Positions 51,482 to 62,700 of a DNA stretch of 64,000 nucleotides are shown here, piece by piece (the first letter of the stretch is position 1; each line of letters opens with the position of its first letter). Both the position numbers and the translations under genes were made by a program. The DNA lies in NCBI GenBank assembly GCA_020746875.1, contig JAGTJL010000006.1, forward strand, positions 1,240,001 through 1,304,000. Reading direction: 5' to 3'. Origin of the DNA: Rhexocercosporidium sp. MPI-PUGE-AT-0058. Lineage: Eukaryota > Ascomycota > Leotiomycetes > Helotiales. The notes below the pieces were generated by a model. The model worked only from the letters and a program-made list of their open reading frames with translations, searched no databases and was not told the origin of the DNA.

Positions 51482-53839
51482 TCACTTGTGCTTCTTGGTA
51501 CTCGGTTGATGCAGCGCCAGAGCCTTCCTAGGAAATTTGATGATGTCGAGTATTGAGAAAACCAACCAAAGAACAAAGCTTACAAATCCGAAGATGACGA
51601 ATGGAATGATGCCATATATTGCGATATCTGCCTGTGTTTCAGTATAGGCTCAACCACGTCAATTATAGGATATAACATACAGACCCAACCCCCGCTTTGT
51701 TTTACAACATCCCAAAGCTCGGTTCTCATTATCTCGTTGGCTCCGTCCCACTTCCAAGGACCTACAAGTCGAAATTTGGTATTAAAATTGGATCCAAAGG
51801 CCCATGTGAACGTTGTCTTGAACCCAAATCCGAGGATATCTGTGAAGGAGGCTGCAGAGCCCATATCAAGAGCGAGTTGATATGCATATGACTCATGATC
51901 AACACCGTACTTCTCGTACTCCCGTCGTCCGGGTTTGATGCGAAGCTTGTAATCAATATCCCGTGGGTGCTTTGCCGGGAGGAGATCTAAGATTGAAAGT
52001 ACCCATAGTTGAACCTGCAGCTCCGACAGAGGTGGGATAGCCCCGATGGCAGGACGTACAAAGCCAATGAATCCAACAGTCTCGTCTCCAGTCCTCCTAA
52101 TCATGACTTTAGCACGAAGAGTTCATAATGTTCTAGCACCAGAACAAATGATCTTACCAGATCTCAGTTCTAGTGATATTTGGAACGGGAACAACGTACC
52201 AAACGCCACGTCTATCGGCTTCCAAAGGAGACCCATAGCTAGCATCAATAAATGAGAATCTCTGAGAGTATCCGGTGGCGAACACTACAACGTCGGGCTT
52301 GTAGGTAATATTTCGCAAGGCTTCGGCTTCTGGGCGGGTAGACTCGACGAATGTGACGACTCCGTTTGAGGATATGGTCTTGGGCCAAGGAGCAAGATCA
52401 ATCTTCCTATCTCCTGTATCCTTGATTGGTATCTGGCAGATGCCAGCTCTGACACGATCCAAAAACGAGCGCTTTCGATACGGTGCAGAAATGTAAGGGA
52501 TGGCCTGACCAGACTTACAAGGAAATACTGTAAGAAAACGATGTTAGTCTTATTGCATGTCGAGGAGTTCCACCCCCCCCCCCCCGGTTCCCAAAAACGT
52601 ACTGGCTGAAGCATGGAAACGTTCACTGCTCAAAACTTTAGTACATACAATTCTCAATGTATTGGAATCAGGATCAGGACCAGGATCAACGAATGACAAA
52701 TGATCCTAATCCCAGATCACTGAGATTTCAAGGACGGAAAGTCACGTACTCAGAGATCCCTCCCACCCATTGATCAAGCCCATGTTTCGTTCCAGAGATG
52801 AGTTGTACTCCGAATTTGACTGACCAGTAGTCATAATAGTTCCACAACAAGGGACTCAATTGGAGAACTGCTGTGAAATGAGTTAGTTCTGGTACATACA
52901 CTTTAAGTACCGTCTCGCTGTTAGACCTATAACAAAATCGAGTAAGACTGACGGTGAACGTAGGCAGTGTCAAACAAACTGATGTGAGAAGTGTCTGTTG
53001 GGATGTTTCGCTGCGCAGAAGGAGATTTGTTAAAGGTTCCGAATGTGACAGGGACGGGTACAATCTAGACTGTTAGCGACGCTATGGGATGGAATTGCAG
53101 TAGCAGACCTTCGGGGCGTAGTAGAATCCATCACGGTGACATATTGTGACAGACTTCGTTGGCGACGTTATAGCAAGGTATCCAAGATCCATGGCGGTCT
53201 CTCCTGCTCCAAGTATCATCACATGCTTATCGACTCCAAAATCCTCTCTTAGTCGGAATTCAGAAGAATGAAATGCTCGGGAAACATGGTCAATTCCTGG
53301 GACAGGTGGGATGTGTGGGTCTGTATGCAGTCCTGAGCATATCGCGATTGCATCGCACTCCCACGCATCAGCTTTTCCCCCATGTGAAAATCTGACCACA
53401 TGGCCTGCTTTCTTTCCCCGATTTACAGCGTCCACTCGTGTCGAGAGTCTGATACGAGGCCATAGGTTAAAGTGGGTAGCATAAGCATCCAGATAGGAGC
53501 AGAAACTGCTAGTTGATAGAAAATCCGGATCATTGGACGAATGCCGAAAGTCACTGAAAGCGGTCAAGTATTTAGAGGAAACCAACTACAACATGTCAGA
53601 GATTGATCACGAGGGAATATCCTCGCCGGTTATGGCCGTATTCGTGAAATAAGTAATTCGGAAACAAATGTTACCTCAGCGTCTTCATAAACGCGATGTC
53701 GAAACGAACCAGCGATGGAGTCCCTTGCCTCGAACAGGATTGCCTCGATGGGTTCGATTGGATGACTTTCATGAGCGGTGAGCAGATATTTGAGAGTGAC
53801 GAGTCCCGAAGAACCGCCTCCGATGACCGCAACTCGCAT
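51482..53839 (-). CDS. Flavin-containing monooxygenase, C-terminal membrane anchor
   Basis: Minus-strand exons: 53839-53675, 53585-53109, 53064-52953, 52870-52746 (end tentative), a small exon ending at 52603, 52527-52200, 52096-51685 and 51631-51482; about 597 residues. FAD-binding GGGSSG at residues 7-12, the NADPH-binding LGAGETAMD, FHSSEF near the FMO fingerprint and FATGY near residue 400 identify the FMO/Baeyer-Villiger-like flavoprotein class; the substrate is unknown. Reading across exons 3-4 gives FDTAYVHPVLQLSPLLWNYY without a break, which fixes the 44-bp and 82-bp introns. The last exon encodes a hydrophobic helix (IIPFVIFGFVSFVLWLVFSI) and a basic tail ending KKHK, suggesting a tail-anchored endomembrane protein. 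The junction between exon 4 and the small exon is unresolved: the obvious GTGACT donor at 52745 does not fit in phase. The start is the ATG of MRVAVIGG; an upstream non-coding or coding exon is possible. Confidence 0.87.
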
Positions 53840-54781
53840 TGATCTTTTGGGGGATACGAGATTTGTTAACAGAGGACTTGTAGTACAAATAGATTGAAGA
53901 GAACTACTCACATACTTGGGCTACTAAAAGGTGAAAACAAAATGGAGCTGTATTCCTTTTCTAGTAGTGCCAAGTTAAACGCAGGAGAGAATGACCGCGC
54001 CCATACCATGAGTTATATTTGGATCTCTGCATATAATTGGATTACTTTACGCAGCTACCAAGTCCGGGCTTGAAGTATCGGCTGGTGATTCGCTCATCCA
54101 AAGGGCTAATTAATATCCTTGCAATCCTTTGACAATCTCGCACACAACATGTAACACTATAATATTACCACCTCGGGAGACTTCCAAGAGGGGCTCGGTG
54201 AGTTACAGTCCGGATGCAGGGATTATTTGAATTACCTTGCACACAGGGGTTAACATGTTTGTAGAGCCGAAGGAGCGTCGGCCGCCTCTAAAGTACTTGT
54301 ATTCTGAGCCTAGCGTCGACGCATTAACTCCTACTAAATTATAAAACCAACTTAATAACTTAATAATAATTATATAAAAAAGGTACTCGCAGGATTTTCC
54401 TCCTAACTCTTAACCCTTAGCTCACAAATACACCCACACTCCACTAACTCGAATCCTTTACTGCATCAGCAAAAAATTCCACGGACGCCTATTAGTTAAT
54501 CGGCCTTCGGCATTAGTAACGCCGGGCGGCCGCCTGCGAGCGCTATTAACGCCACTTTCAAATCTTAACTCCTTAAAGTGCTGCCAACGGCGTTATTTAA
54601 ACTATTTTCTCGGATTTATTATTATTCCGAAGCCGAAGGCTGCATACTTTAACGCACGGTCTTAAAAACCTCTTCGCTAAAGCTCTTACGCTATAAATTT
54701 CCACGTTAAAAAAAATCTAATAAGTGCACGTGACGATTCGGAGAAATTATACTTATGCTAAAGCCCTTATATCCCATGGAC
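53840..54781. promoter_or_regulatory. Upstream region of the FMO gene and edge of the repeat tract
   Basis: Normal composition to about 54330 (the FMO promoter should lie here), then mixed AT-rich sequence with a GC-rich block at 54500-54560 (GCCGGGCGGCCGCC). The latter part may be transposon-derived, but I could not identify it. No gene was seen. Confidence 0.5.
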
Positions 54782-55036
54782 TATTACGGCTGGCCAAAGG
54801 TTGATACGGTGCAAGAGATAGCTTTATATTTAGACTTAAAGCTACGCTTAAAATTAAAAAGAAAAGATAAGGAGAAAAAGAAAGCTCTTTATAAAAGGGA
54901 GCTCTAATATAAATACACAAAGGGTCCCCCTAGCCTTTCCCGATTAGGCCTAGCACTATAGTTGCCATGCCAAGGCAATATTACGAGCGATGCCGAGCTC
55001 GCTCAGTTAGAATACGAGGCTTATAGAATCGTAATA
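54782..55036 (-). repeat. 3' LTR of copy 1 (255 bp)
   Basis: Same length as the LTR at 59464-59718. The first copy begins TATTACGGC and ends GTAATA where the second has TGTTACGGC and GTAACA, so both termini show RIP-type changes. The shared core includes CCTTTCCCGATTAGGCCTAG. Confidence 0.85.
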
Positions 55037-55923
55037 TTACCCCCCCTTCTTAAAAAACTGCGTCCGCGTAATTATAATTATAATTATATCGTCTTCTAGT
55101 TCGTTATAATCGTCGATATTAATATTATATGCCTTTAATTATTAAGGCAATGCTTTTAGAGGTCCTTTAGCCGCTTTATTATTAAAATAAAAGTTCTTGA
55201 TTATATAAGGTATAATTATAGCATTAAGCACGGATATTATTACAAGTCCTCGTCGGCGCCTAATCACTTAATATAATAAAATAACTTATTCTTTATAACC
55301 TTAAAGCTAAAGATTCCTTTAATTTCTCACTTATTTTACTTAAGTAATAATTAAATAAATGCCGGCGTAACTTTAGCTTATTTAAGTAAGGGGTCGTTAA
55401 CGTATTTATAAAGTAAGTAAAAATAAAAAACGAGATATATTTATTAGTCCTTTAAGAGCTTAACTCTTTAACTCTTTCCTTTCTTCGCGAGTACCTTAAT
55501 TAGGCTATACTATTTATTAAAGAGCTTCCTTAAAAGTCGGTCGATATTCTAGTTCCGAGTGTCGACTAGCATTAAGTCGCCAACGTCTTAATCGACGGCG
55601 CGTCGCCCCCAGTTTATTAGTCGCTTTATTTTTTCTTATTAATCCTTTAAAGATAATTATATAATATTTATAACCTCTTTTATTCGTAATACTACTTATA
55701 GAGCCTCCTTACGATTGAGTTTCTTTATTACCGTAGCCAGAGGTTTTAAATTAATTAAATCTTAAGAAGTCTATGGCTTAACGTCGTTAAATAGCCGGAA
55801 AAAGGACAAATTACTTAAAGATTTATGCGGCAATATTAATTAAGCGATATTTATAATCGGCAAAAGATTACTTTAATTATCTTAATAATAATAATAAAAG
55901 AAATAAAGCCGTTACTTAATATA
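54782..55923 (-). mobile_element. Third gypsy family, copy 1 (3' end only)
   Basis: The LTR at 54782-55036 is followed by internal sequence collinear with 59719-60603 of copy 2. The match breaks after GCCGTTACTTAATATA at about 55923, where unrelated sequence begins. By comparison with copy 2, the element lies on the minus strand and this is its 3' end. It is strongly mutated. Confidence 0.75.
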
Positions 55924-58900
55924 CTGTGGAGGGGGAAAACACTAAGCACATAATAAGAGGGTAGCAAAGCAAGTGCCGGAGGGTAAACATAGGAATTACT
56001 TATTTAATAAATACTAAAGATATTATATATTTAAAGAGTATAATTTATTAAAAGAAGGGAAAAGTATAATTTAAATAAAAAGGAAAAGTTATAATAATAA
56101 AAATCGTTATTATTATTAAAAAATATTGCCTTAAAGGCTATCTTAAATATAGTAAAATATAACTTAATTACGTAACAAATAGGCCTTTGAGGTCAACCCC
56201 ATTATATGCGTCCTCCCTTTAAAAAACTCATGCTCGACCTCGAGCAAAGAAATAAAAACTAATATTATAGCTTTTTAAAGCTTTAAATATTTAAAGGAAA
56301 ATATATCTAAATAAGGACAAGTAAATATTAAGTGACTTACACCTCACCTTTAAAAGCAAACAATTATCTCGCTTAACACTCTTAAATATTATTTTTTACT
56401 TTATTATTTTTTTTCTTTTCTTTTTTTTTTAATAACTTTATTACTCTTTTTTATAATACTCTTAAAAAGGCTTTACGCGTTTCTTTACTTTTATATTAGT
56501 CTTTTTATACTTCTTAATACTTATTATATTATTTTTACCGCTTAAACTTGTTTTTTTAGATATTATATTTAAGTAAACTTTAGCTTTAATAAAGTTAAAG
56601 TGATTCCTTTAAGACAAATCGGCGTATAATTAGTATTTTAAATGAATTCCCGACTCCTTCTTTTACGGCGCAAAGACTAACTTTTTTTATAAAATAGAAA
56701 TTAATCCCTATAACGCGTCGAATTCGTTAATATTCCCTTATACCTTAAGTTAACGTATCTTTAACGACTTTATTCCTTTCTTATACTCTTACTTTAATAA
56801 ATCTTTTACGAACCTTTTTAACTTCTTAATTATTATTAAAAACAAAAGGAAATATATTAAGGGCATATTAAAAAAGCAAGAATATACAAATATATAAGGT
56901 TAAAAGTAAATAATAGTCGGAGGACGGTCTTCTCACTTTCGAGGTTCGAAGCATAATAAAGAAGTAAAAAGAAGCTAATTAAAGCATCTCTTTTCCTAAT
57001 TTAATTATTACGCCGTCTTCTTCGACTTAACTATTAGAATCTTTTCCTTATTCGTATAAGTATCGCGTTAAAAATAATTATATAAGATCTCGAAGTCGGC
57101 GAAAGCTCGTTATTTCTTAATAAGTTTAATAGACTTTATAACCAAAGTATTTTAATTAAAAAAGAAGATTTATAATAGAAATTCGTTTTAAATAAGATTA
57201 ACTTACGACGTAATATAATTTATAAGATCGTTAATTCTTAATCTTAAAAACTAAATATCTTTCTCTATAAGATCCTCGACTCGTTTAACAACGTAACGCT
57301 TATAAGCCTTATTATATAAGGTATTCTCTTATAAGTTATATTTCCTTAAGGCCTAAGCAAGGTCTTTAGGCGTATTATTTTATTAAAGAAAGAGATAATA
57401 GTTATTGTTAAGTTTAGCGAATAAATTAAGAAATAAGTCAGGAGTTAAGCTTTTTAATTAATAATATAAAATAAAGTCTCTGTCCTCGTCGTATAATATA
57501 ATAAAATCCGGATTATTATTATCGTTTTCGCTTAATTCTTTTTCTTGCCGGTTATATAAAGTCTTTATAAAATAGCCGTAAGAGGTTAGTATAATAAGTA
57601 AATAATTCTCGTCCGAGTCGGAATTAATAAAAAGCGTTACTTTATCTTTTATTTAAATAATATACTTAGGACTCTTCTTTTTATAATTAAGTAATTCGGT
57701 AAACCGCTTCTTAAGCTTAACTTTCTTTTTAGCTTTCGCGAATTTTTCTATTAGCGATAATACTTTTATTTTTTTTATTAGTTCGCCAGACTTTAAAATA
57801 CTTTTACAAAAGCTGACTCAGATAATCTTAATAATAAATGTGCGAGAAACAATCTTTAAGATCGAGAAAATATTCTTCTTAAATATACTTAATAAGCCGG
57901 TTAAAGGTAAGGTTTATAAAGTAGCTGCGAACGGTTCTTAATCTGTTAATAATAAAAGAATAAGTAAAAAGTTTTAAACGGCTTTAAGTTTATAATTTTA
58001 TATTTTCTCTTCTTTTAATTCCTCTTTCCGTTAAGTAATTTAATAATTTAAGATAATGAAATACTTTTAATTATATTTAGTTTATATAATGATCCTTTTT
58101 ATAACTCGAAATTCGCTTTATAAAGTCTCGGGATTAACTTTTATATTATTAAAACGTCCTATAACTATTAATTAAACGAGGAGCTTTTTATATTAAAAAA
58201 AGGAACGGGTCGATAATAATCTAAGTATAATTACTATAGTTGTTAATAAATAAATTAAACGCTATTATAATTAGCTCTATTATATATTTATTTACGGGAT
58301 TGATATCTTTTATATTAATATTAAGGTCGATTAGGCCCAGAACGCTCGCAGCGAATAATTTAATAAAATATTCTTAATTCGCGTATCTTTTATCTTTTAT
58401 TATTAAATCGAAGTTTAAGCGGGAGTATTTATTATCCGGTATAAGTTTAGGCTTTGAGGGAGAAGTTATAATATTACCGTAAGCGAGTTGCAGGTTAGTA
58501 GTATATAAAAGGAAGTAATTGTTACGTCGAATAGAATCGATAGTAATTACGTTATAAAAAAAGAAGCGGAGAAAATAAGAATTATTATTATTATTATAAG
58601 AAGGAGAATTTTCTGCCGTATTTATTTCGTAACGGTAAGATACGCGAAAGGAGTTTAGTTTTAAAAATATTATTACGTGTGTAATAAGTATTAAGTAAGT
58701 TAAGGAATCGCTATAGTAAAGCTAAGGAAGTCTTAAGATAAATAAGTATCTTATATTTTAAATAAAATAATTAAGTTATAAATATTGTCGTACAAAAGTG
58801 GAGTAAGCTTTTAGTGGTTTAAAAGCTCTACGATTAACGTGGAAAGTAAGGGTTCAAAAAATGTATTAAAGTGAGCGTTATCTTCTATAAAAGAGGATTA

Positions 58901-59295
58901 TGACTCGAGTATATATACACGTAAGTGCTTACGAGAGTATATATATATGATTAATAGACTGCGCTAAGGCGCGATACACCCTTATAATAAGGCTCCGTTA
59001 TATAAATAAGCCTTACTATTTAAAGGCGCATAAGTAGTCGAGAGATATAATATAAGCTCCTTAAGTATATATATTAATTCTTAATAAAAGTATGGCGTTA
59101 AGCAGTAAATTAATACTCTTAAGATATTATAATAAATAAAAAATATTAATACGCGCTTTAAAAATATAATATACGAAGACTTTATATATTAATATAAACA
59201 GTCTATTAGGCAATTAATATTAATAATAAATGAGAATATAAACACGCATTTAGACTATATGTAATTAAATAAACGAAATTTAAATATGTAATTAA
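55924..59295. mobile_element. Unidentified insertion of about 3.4 kb
   Basis: This sequence interrupts gypsy-3 copy 1; the uninterrupted arrangement is seen in copy 2. It starts CTGTGGAGGGGGAAAAC. If TGTGGAGG is an LTR start, this is another LTR element, but I found no matching second LTR. Most of it is AT-rich with stops in all frames. Minus-strand reading of about 57100-57550 gives broken Leu/Lys-rich peptide that I do not recognise. An imperfect palindrome lies near 58800-58850. No intact gene is present. Confidence 0.5.
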
Positions 59296-59463
59296 TGAAA
59301 AGAAGAGATTTGGTATAAATGATGATTCCATTACTTGGGGGAAACTAAGTCTATATAACTACTTTTAGGCGCCAAGCTATTTAGCTCTCGCATCGGCTAT
59401 TAGCTTTATATTGAAACTAGCTTAGTTTTAGAACTAGCTTTATATTAAGACCAGCTTTGTATT
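59296..59463 (-). repeat. Right arm of the inverted repeat pair
   Basis: From 59296 (TGAAAAGAAGAGA) to about 59415 this is the reverse complement of 49404-49540; it then carries degenerate copies of the 17-bp tandem unit up to the start of the next LTR. The arm directly abuts the gypsy-3 LTR at 59464, so it was probably cut by that insertion. Confidence 0.7.
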
Positions 59464-59718
59464 TGTTACGGCTTGCCAAAGGTTGATACGGTGCAGGGGA
59501 TAGCTTTATATTTAGGCCTAAAGCTACGCTCAGAATTAAGAAGAAAAGATAAAGAGAAAAGAAAAGCTTTCTATAAGAGGGAACTTTAGTATAAATATAT
59601 AAAAGGTCCCCTTAGCCTTTCCCGATTAGGCCTAGCGCTATAGTTGCTATATTAAGGCAATACTACGAGCAATGCCGAGCTCGCTCGGTTAGAATACGAG
59701 GCTTAAGGAATCGTAACA
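59464..59718 (-). repeat. 3' LTR of copy 2 (255 bp)
   Basis: It has canonical termini TGTTACGGC...CGTAACA and is 255 bp, exactly matching copy 1 in length. The five bases outside are GTATT. Confidence 0.85.
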
Positions 59719-62700
59719 TTACCTTTCTTTCCCGAAAAACTACGTCTTCGTAATTATAATTATAATAGTATCGTCCTTTAGGTCGTTATAATTATTAACA
59801 CTAATATTATATACCTTTAATTATTAAAATAATGCCCTTAAAAGTCCTTTAGCCGCTTTATTATTAAAATAAAAGTTCTTAATTATATAAGGTATAATTA
59901 TAATATTTAAGCACAGATATTATTATAAGTTCTCGTCGGCGCCTAGCCACTTAATGCGGTAAAATAGCTTATTCTTTATGACTTTAAAGCCTAATATAAC
60001 TTTAATTTCTTATTTATCTTAATCTAATAAGAGCTAGATTAGCGCCGGCGTTTGTTTTACTTATTTTAATAAGGGATTATTAACGTACTTTTATAGCGAA
60101 TAAATATGAAATACGGGATATATAATTTAATTTATTAATAGCTTTACTTTTTAATTCTTTTCTTCTTTTAAGAATACCTTAATTAGGTTATATTATTTAT
60201 TAAAGAGTTTCTTTAAAAGACGGTCGACATTCTAGTTTCGAGTGTCGACTAATATTAAGTTATTAACGTCTTAATCGATAGCGCGTCGATTATAATTAGT
60301 TAAACGCTTTATTTTCTTTTATTAAGCTTTTAATAACGATTATATAACTTTTATAACCTTCTTTATACGTAAGGCGACTTATAAAGCCTCCTCGCGGTTA
60401 AGCTTCTTTATTGCCGTAATAAGTAGTTTTGGATTTACTAAGTCTTAAGAGGTCCTTAGTTTTACGCCGTTAAGTAATTAAAAAGACGTAAAGTTATTAA
60501 GAGACTCGTAAGACAAAGTAAGCTGCGCGATATTTATAATAAGTAAGAGGTCACTTTAATTATTTTAATAATAATAATAAAAAGGGCGGAGCCGTTGCTT
60601 AATATATTAATTTATTACTTTAGTCTAGCCGTCGATATTAAGGTTATATACCGTCGTTAACTTTACTTTAATGCCGAGTATACGGTAATACTCTTTCTAA
60701 AAAAAGGAAACGAATTACAGACCCCGGTCTAAGATAATAGACTTTAATATGCCGAAATAACGAGTCTAATAAATAAGGAAAAGGATAGCCATGCCTTTAG
60801 CGGTAATTATATCGTTATAAAGTATTAAGACCGGTTTCTTAAATAGGCGGTTAATAATAACTATAGCGAAGTTATAACCGCTCTTATTTAATAATAACTT
60901 CGTAAAATCTATCGTAAAGTATTAATACGGCCGAGCGGGAATAAGTAAAAGGTATAAGAAATTAAGTATTTTATTTCTTTTAGCCTTTTACTTAAAGCAA
61001 TTATAATTCGCTATATAACGGCTTACGTCTATAAAAAGGCCATTTTAATAATATTTACGGCTTAATATAACCTTTATCTTTCCGATTCCGGCATAAGCGA
61101 CTAAGGGTTGCGAGTGCACATAACGTAGCAACGACGTATAAAGCTCCGGGGGTTTTATAAGTACTTTTAAATAGCCTTAAAAAAGAAGCTTACTATTTAA
61201 TAGTTCGTAGTCTAAGTCGTTCTCGCGGGCTCTTTGTCGAAGGGGCCCTAATAAAGGAGACTCTTTATTAGCCGTAAGTACTTAATCGATTACGTCGTAT
61301 TCCGCGATATCGTATACTATTATAGAGTTAAGGTCTAGCTCTTCCGCGGCAGGTGCCTCCGGGTCGATTAACACGTGATCTTGCTCTAGAACTTGTTTTA
61401 CTTTTTAATCTACCTTTTAGTCTGCCTTTTGGTTTATTTCTTAGTTTACCTTTTAATTTACTTTTAAAGGAGCTAAAGGGGTAATTAGTGTGGCGGCCAT
61501 GCGAGTACTCCGCACACACCGCCTTATGATTTCTAATTAAGTATTTTGCGCTATTATCGAACAAAGAGTAGTTTCGTAAAGGAGAGGTATATTTAAATAC
61601 TTTAGTTAAGCGGCCTCGGCTAAGAGACGTTTTTTTCTTAAGGGTATTCTATTCCTTAATTTTATTATTTGTTTAAGGAATTACACCTAATATATTTCTC
61701 GATTCGGTAGTCGCGACGGCTTAAAGAAATCGACGGCTGTTAACTGGAGGTCCGCGGCAATTAAAGGGTCGATTTTATCGTCCGTAATGAGTTATTAACT
61801 ACAAATAACTCGCTTACGAGCCTCTATTACCGTAAGGTCTTAATCTCTTTAAAAGAAAGTATTAATAAAAGTATTAATAATCCCGATATAATATATAATC
61901 GTAAAATAAAATTCCGCGAAGAATTCGGCTTAACGTGTTTACTTAACCGTAAAATCCTTAATAGTTATAAAGTATTTTAAGGCTCGGTAATCCGTATATA
62001 CGTATACGTTCTTTTAAGTACTTAATAATTCCGAGTAATATTATTTAAACGACCGAAAGATTATTAATATTTCTTTATTATAAATTAAGTAATTAAGCTC
62101 GAGATTTACTATAGTCTTAAAAAAGTAATTTATAAAGCAAAAAATGTCGTCTTCTTAAAGTTAAAATAATACGCTAGCAACGACTCCGTTAAAAGAATCA
62201 GTCTTTAGCCGCGTTTATTTTATTAAATTATAATAATAAAGAATTAATATAAATTAAAGAGCTTCTTAGAGAATTTCTTATACGTTTTTATAAGCGTTAT
62301 CGAAGTCAAAAGGCACGTCTTTTTTAATAAGTATTATAAGGAGTCGAGTAATACAATTATAATCTTTAATAAACCGGCGGTAGAAATTATAAAACTTAAA
62401 GTAACTTTATACGTTATATACGTTGCCGGCGTATTTTTAATCTTTAATTACGTTAACTTTTTTTAAATTTACTTTTATATTATTAACGTTAATAATAAAA
62501 CTTAAGAATTTCGTCTTTTATATATTAAACTCGGACTTCTTAATATCGGCTTATAATTCGTACGCTTATAATAATAATAATATTATTATTATTTTAATAT
62601 AAACTTTATACTCCTCAAGGGTTAACGAGTATATAAAGATATTATTTATATAAGCCGCGTAAAAGTCGTTTAAATATTTTATTAAAATATCGTTAATAAA

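Noticed and set aside
52740..53063. Reading the FMO middle region as a single exon (uninterrupted open frame)
   Set aside because: Only the spliced reading (53064-52953 joined to 52870) gives the conserved FDTAYVHP-type sequence; the continuous frame gives unrelated residues.
61328..61564. Basic 78-codon frame KLKGKLRNKPKGRLKGRLKS
   Set aside because: Inside gypsy-3 copy 2 next to the integrase remnant; a repeat-like basic stretch with no independent gene evidence.
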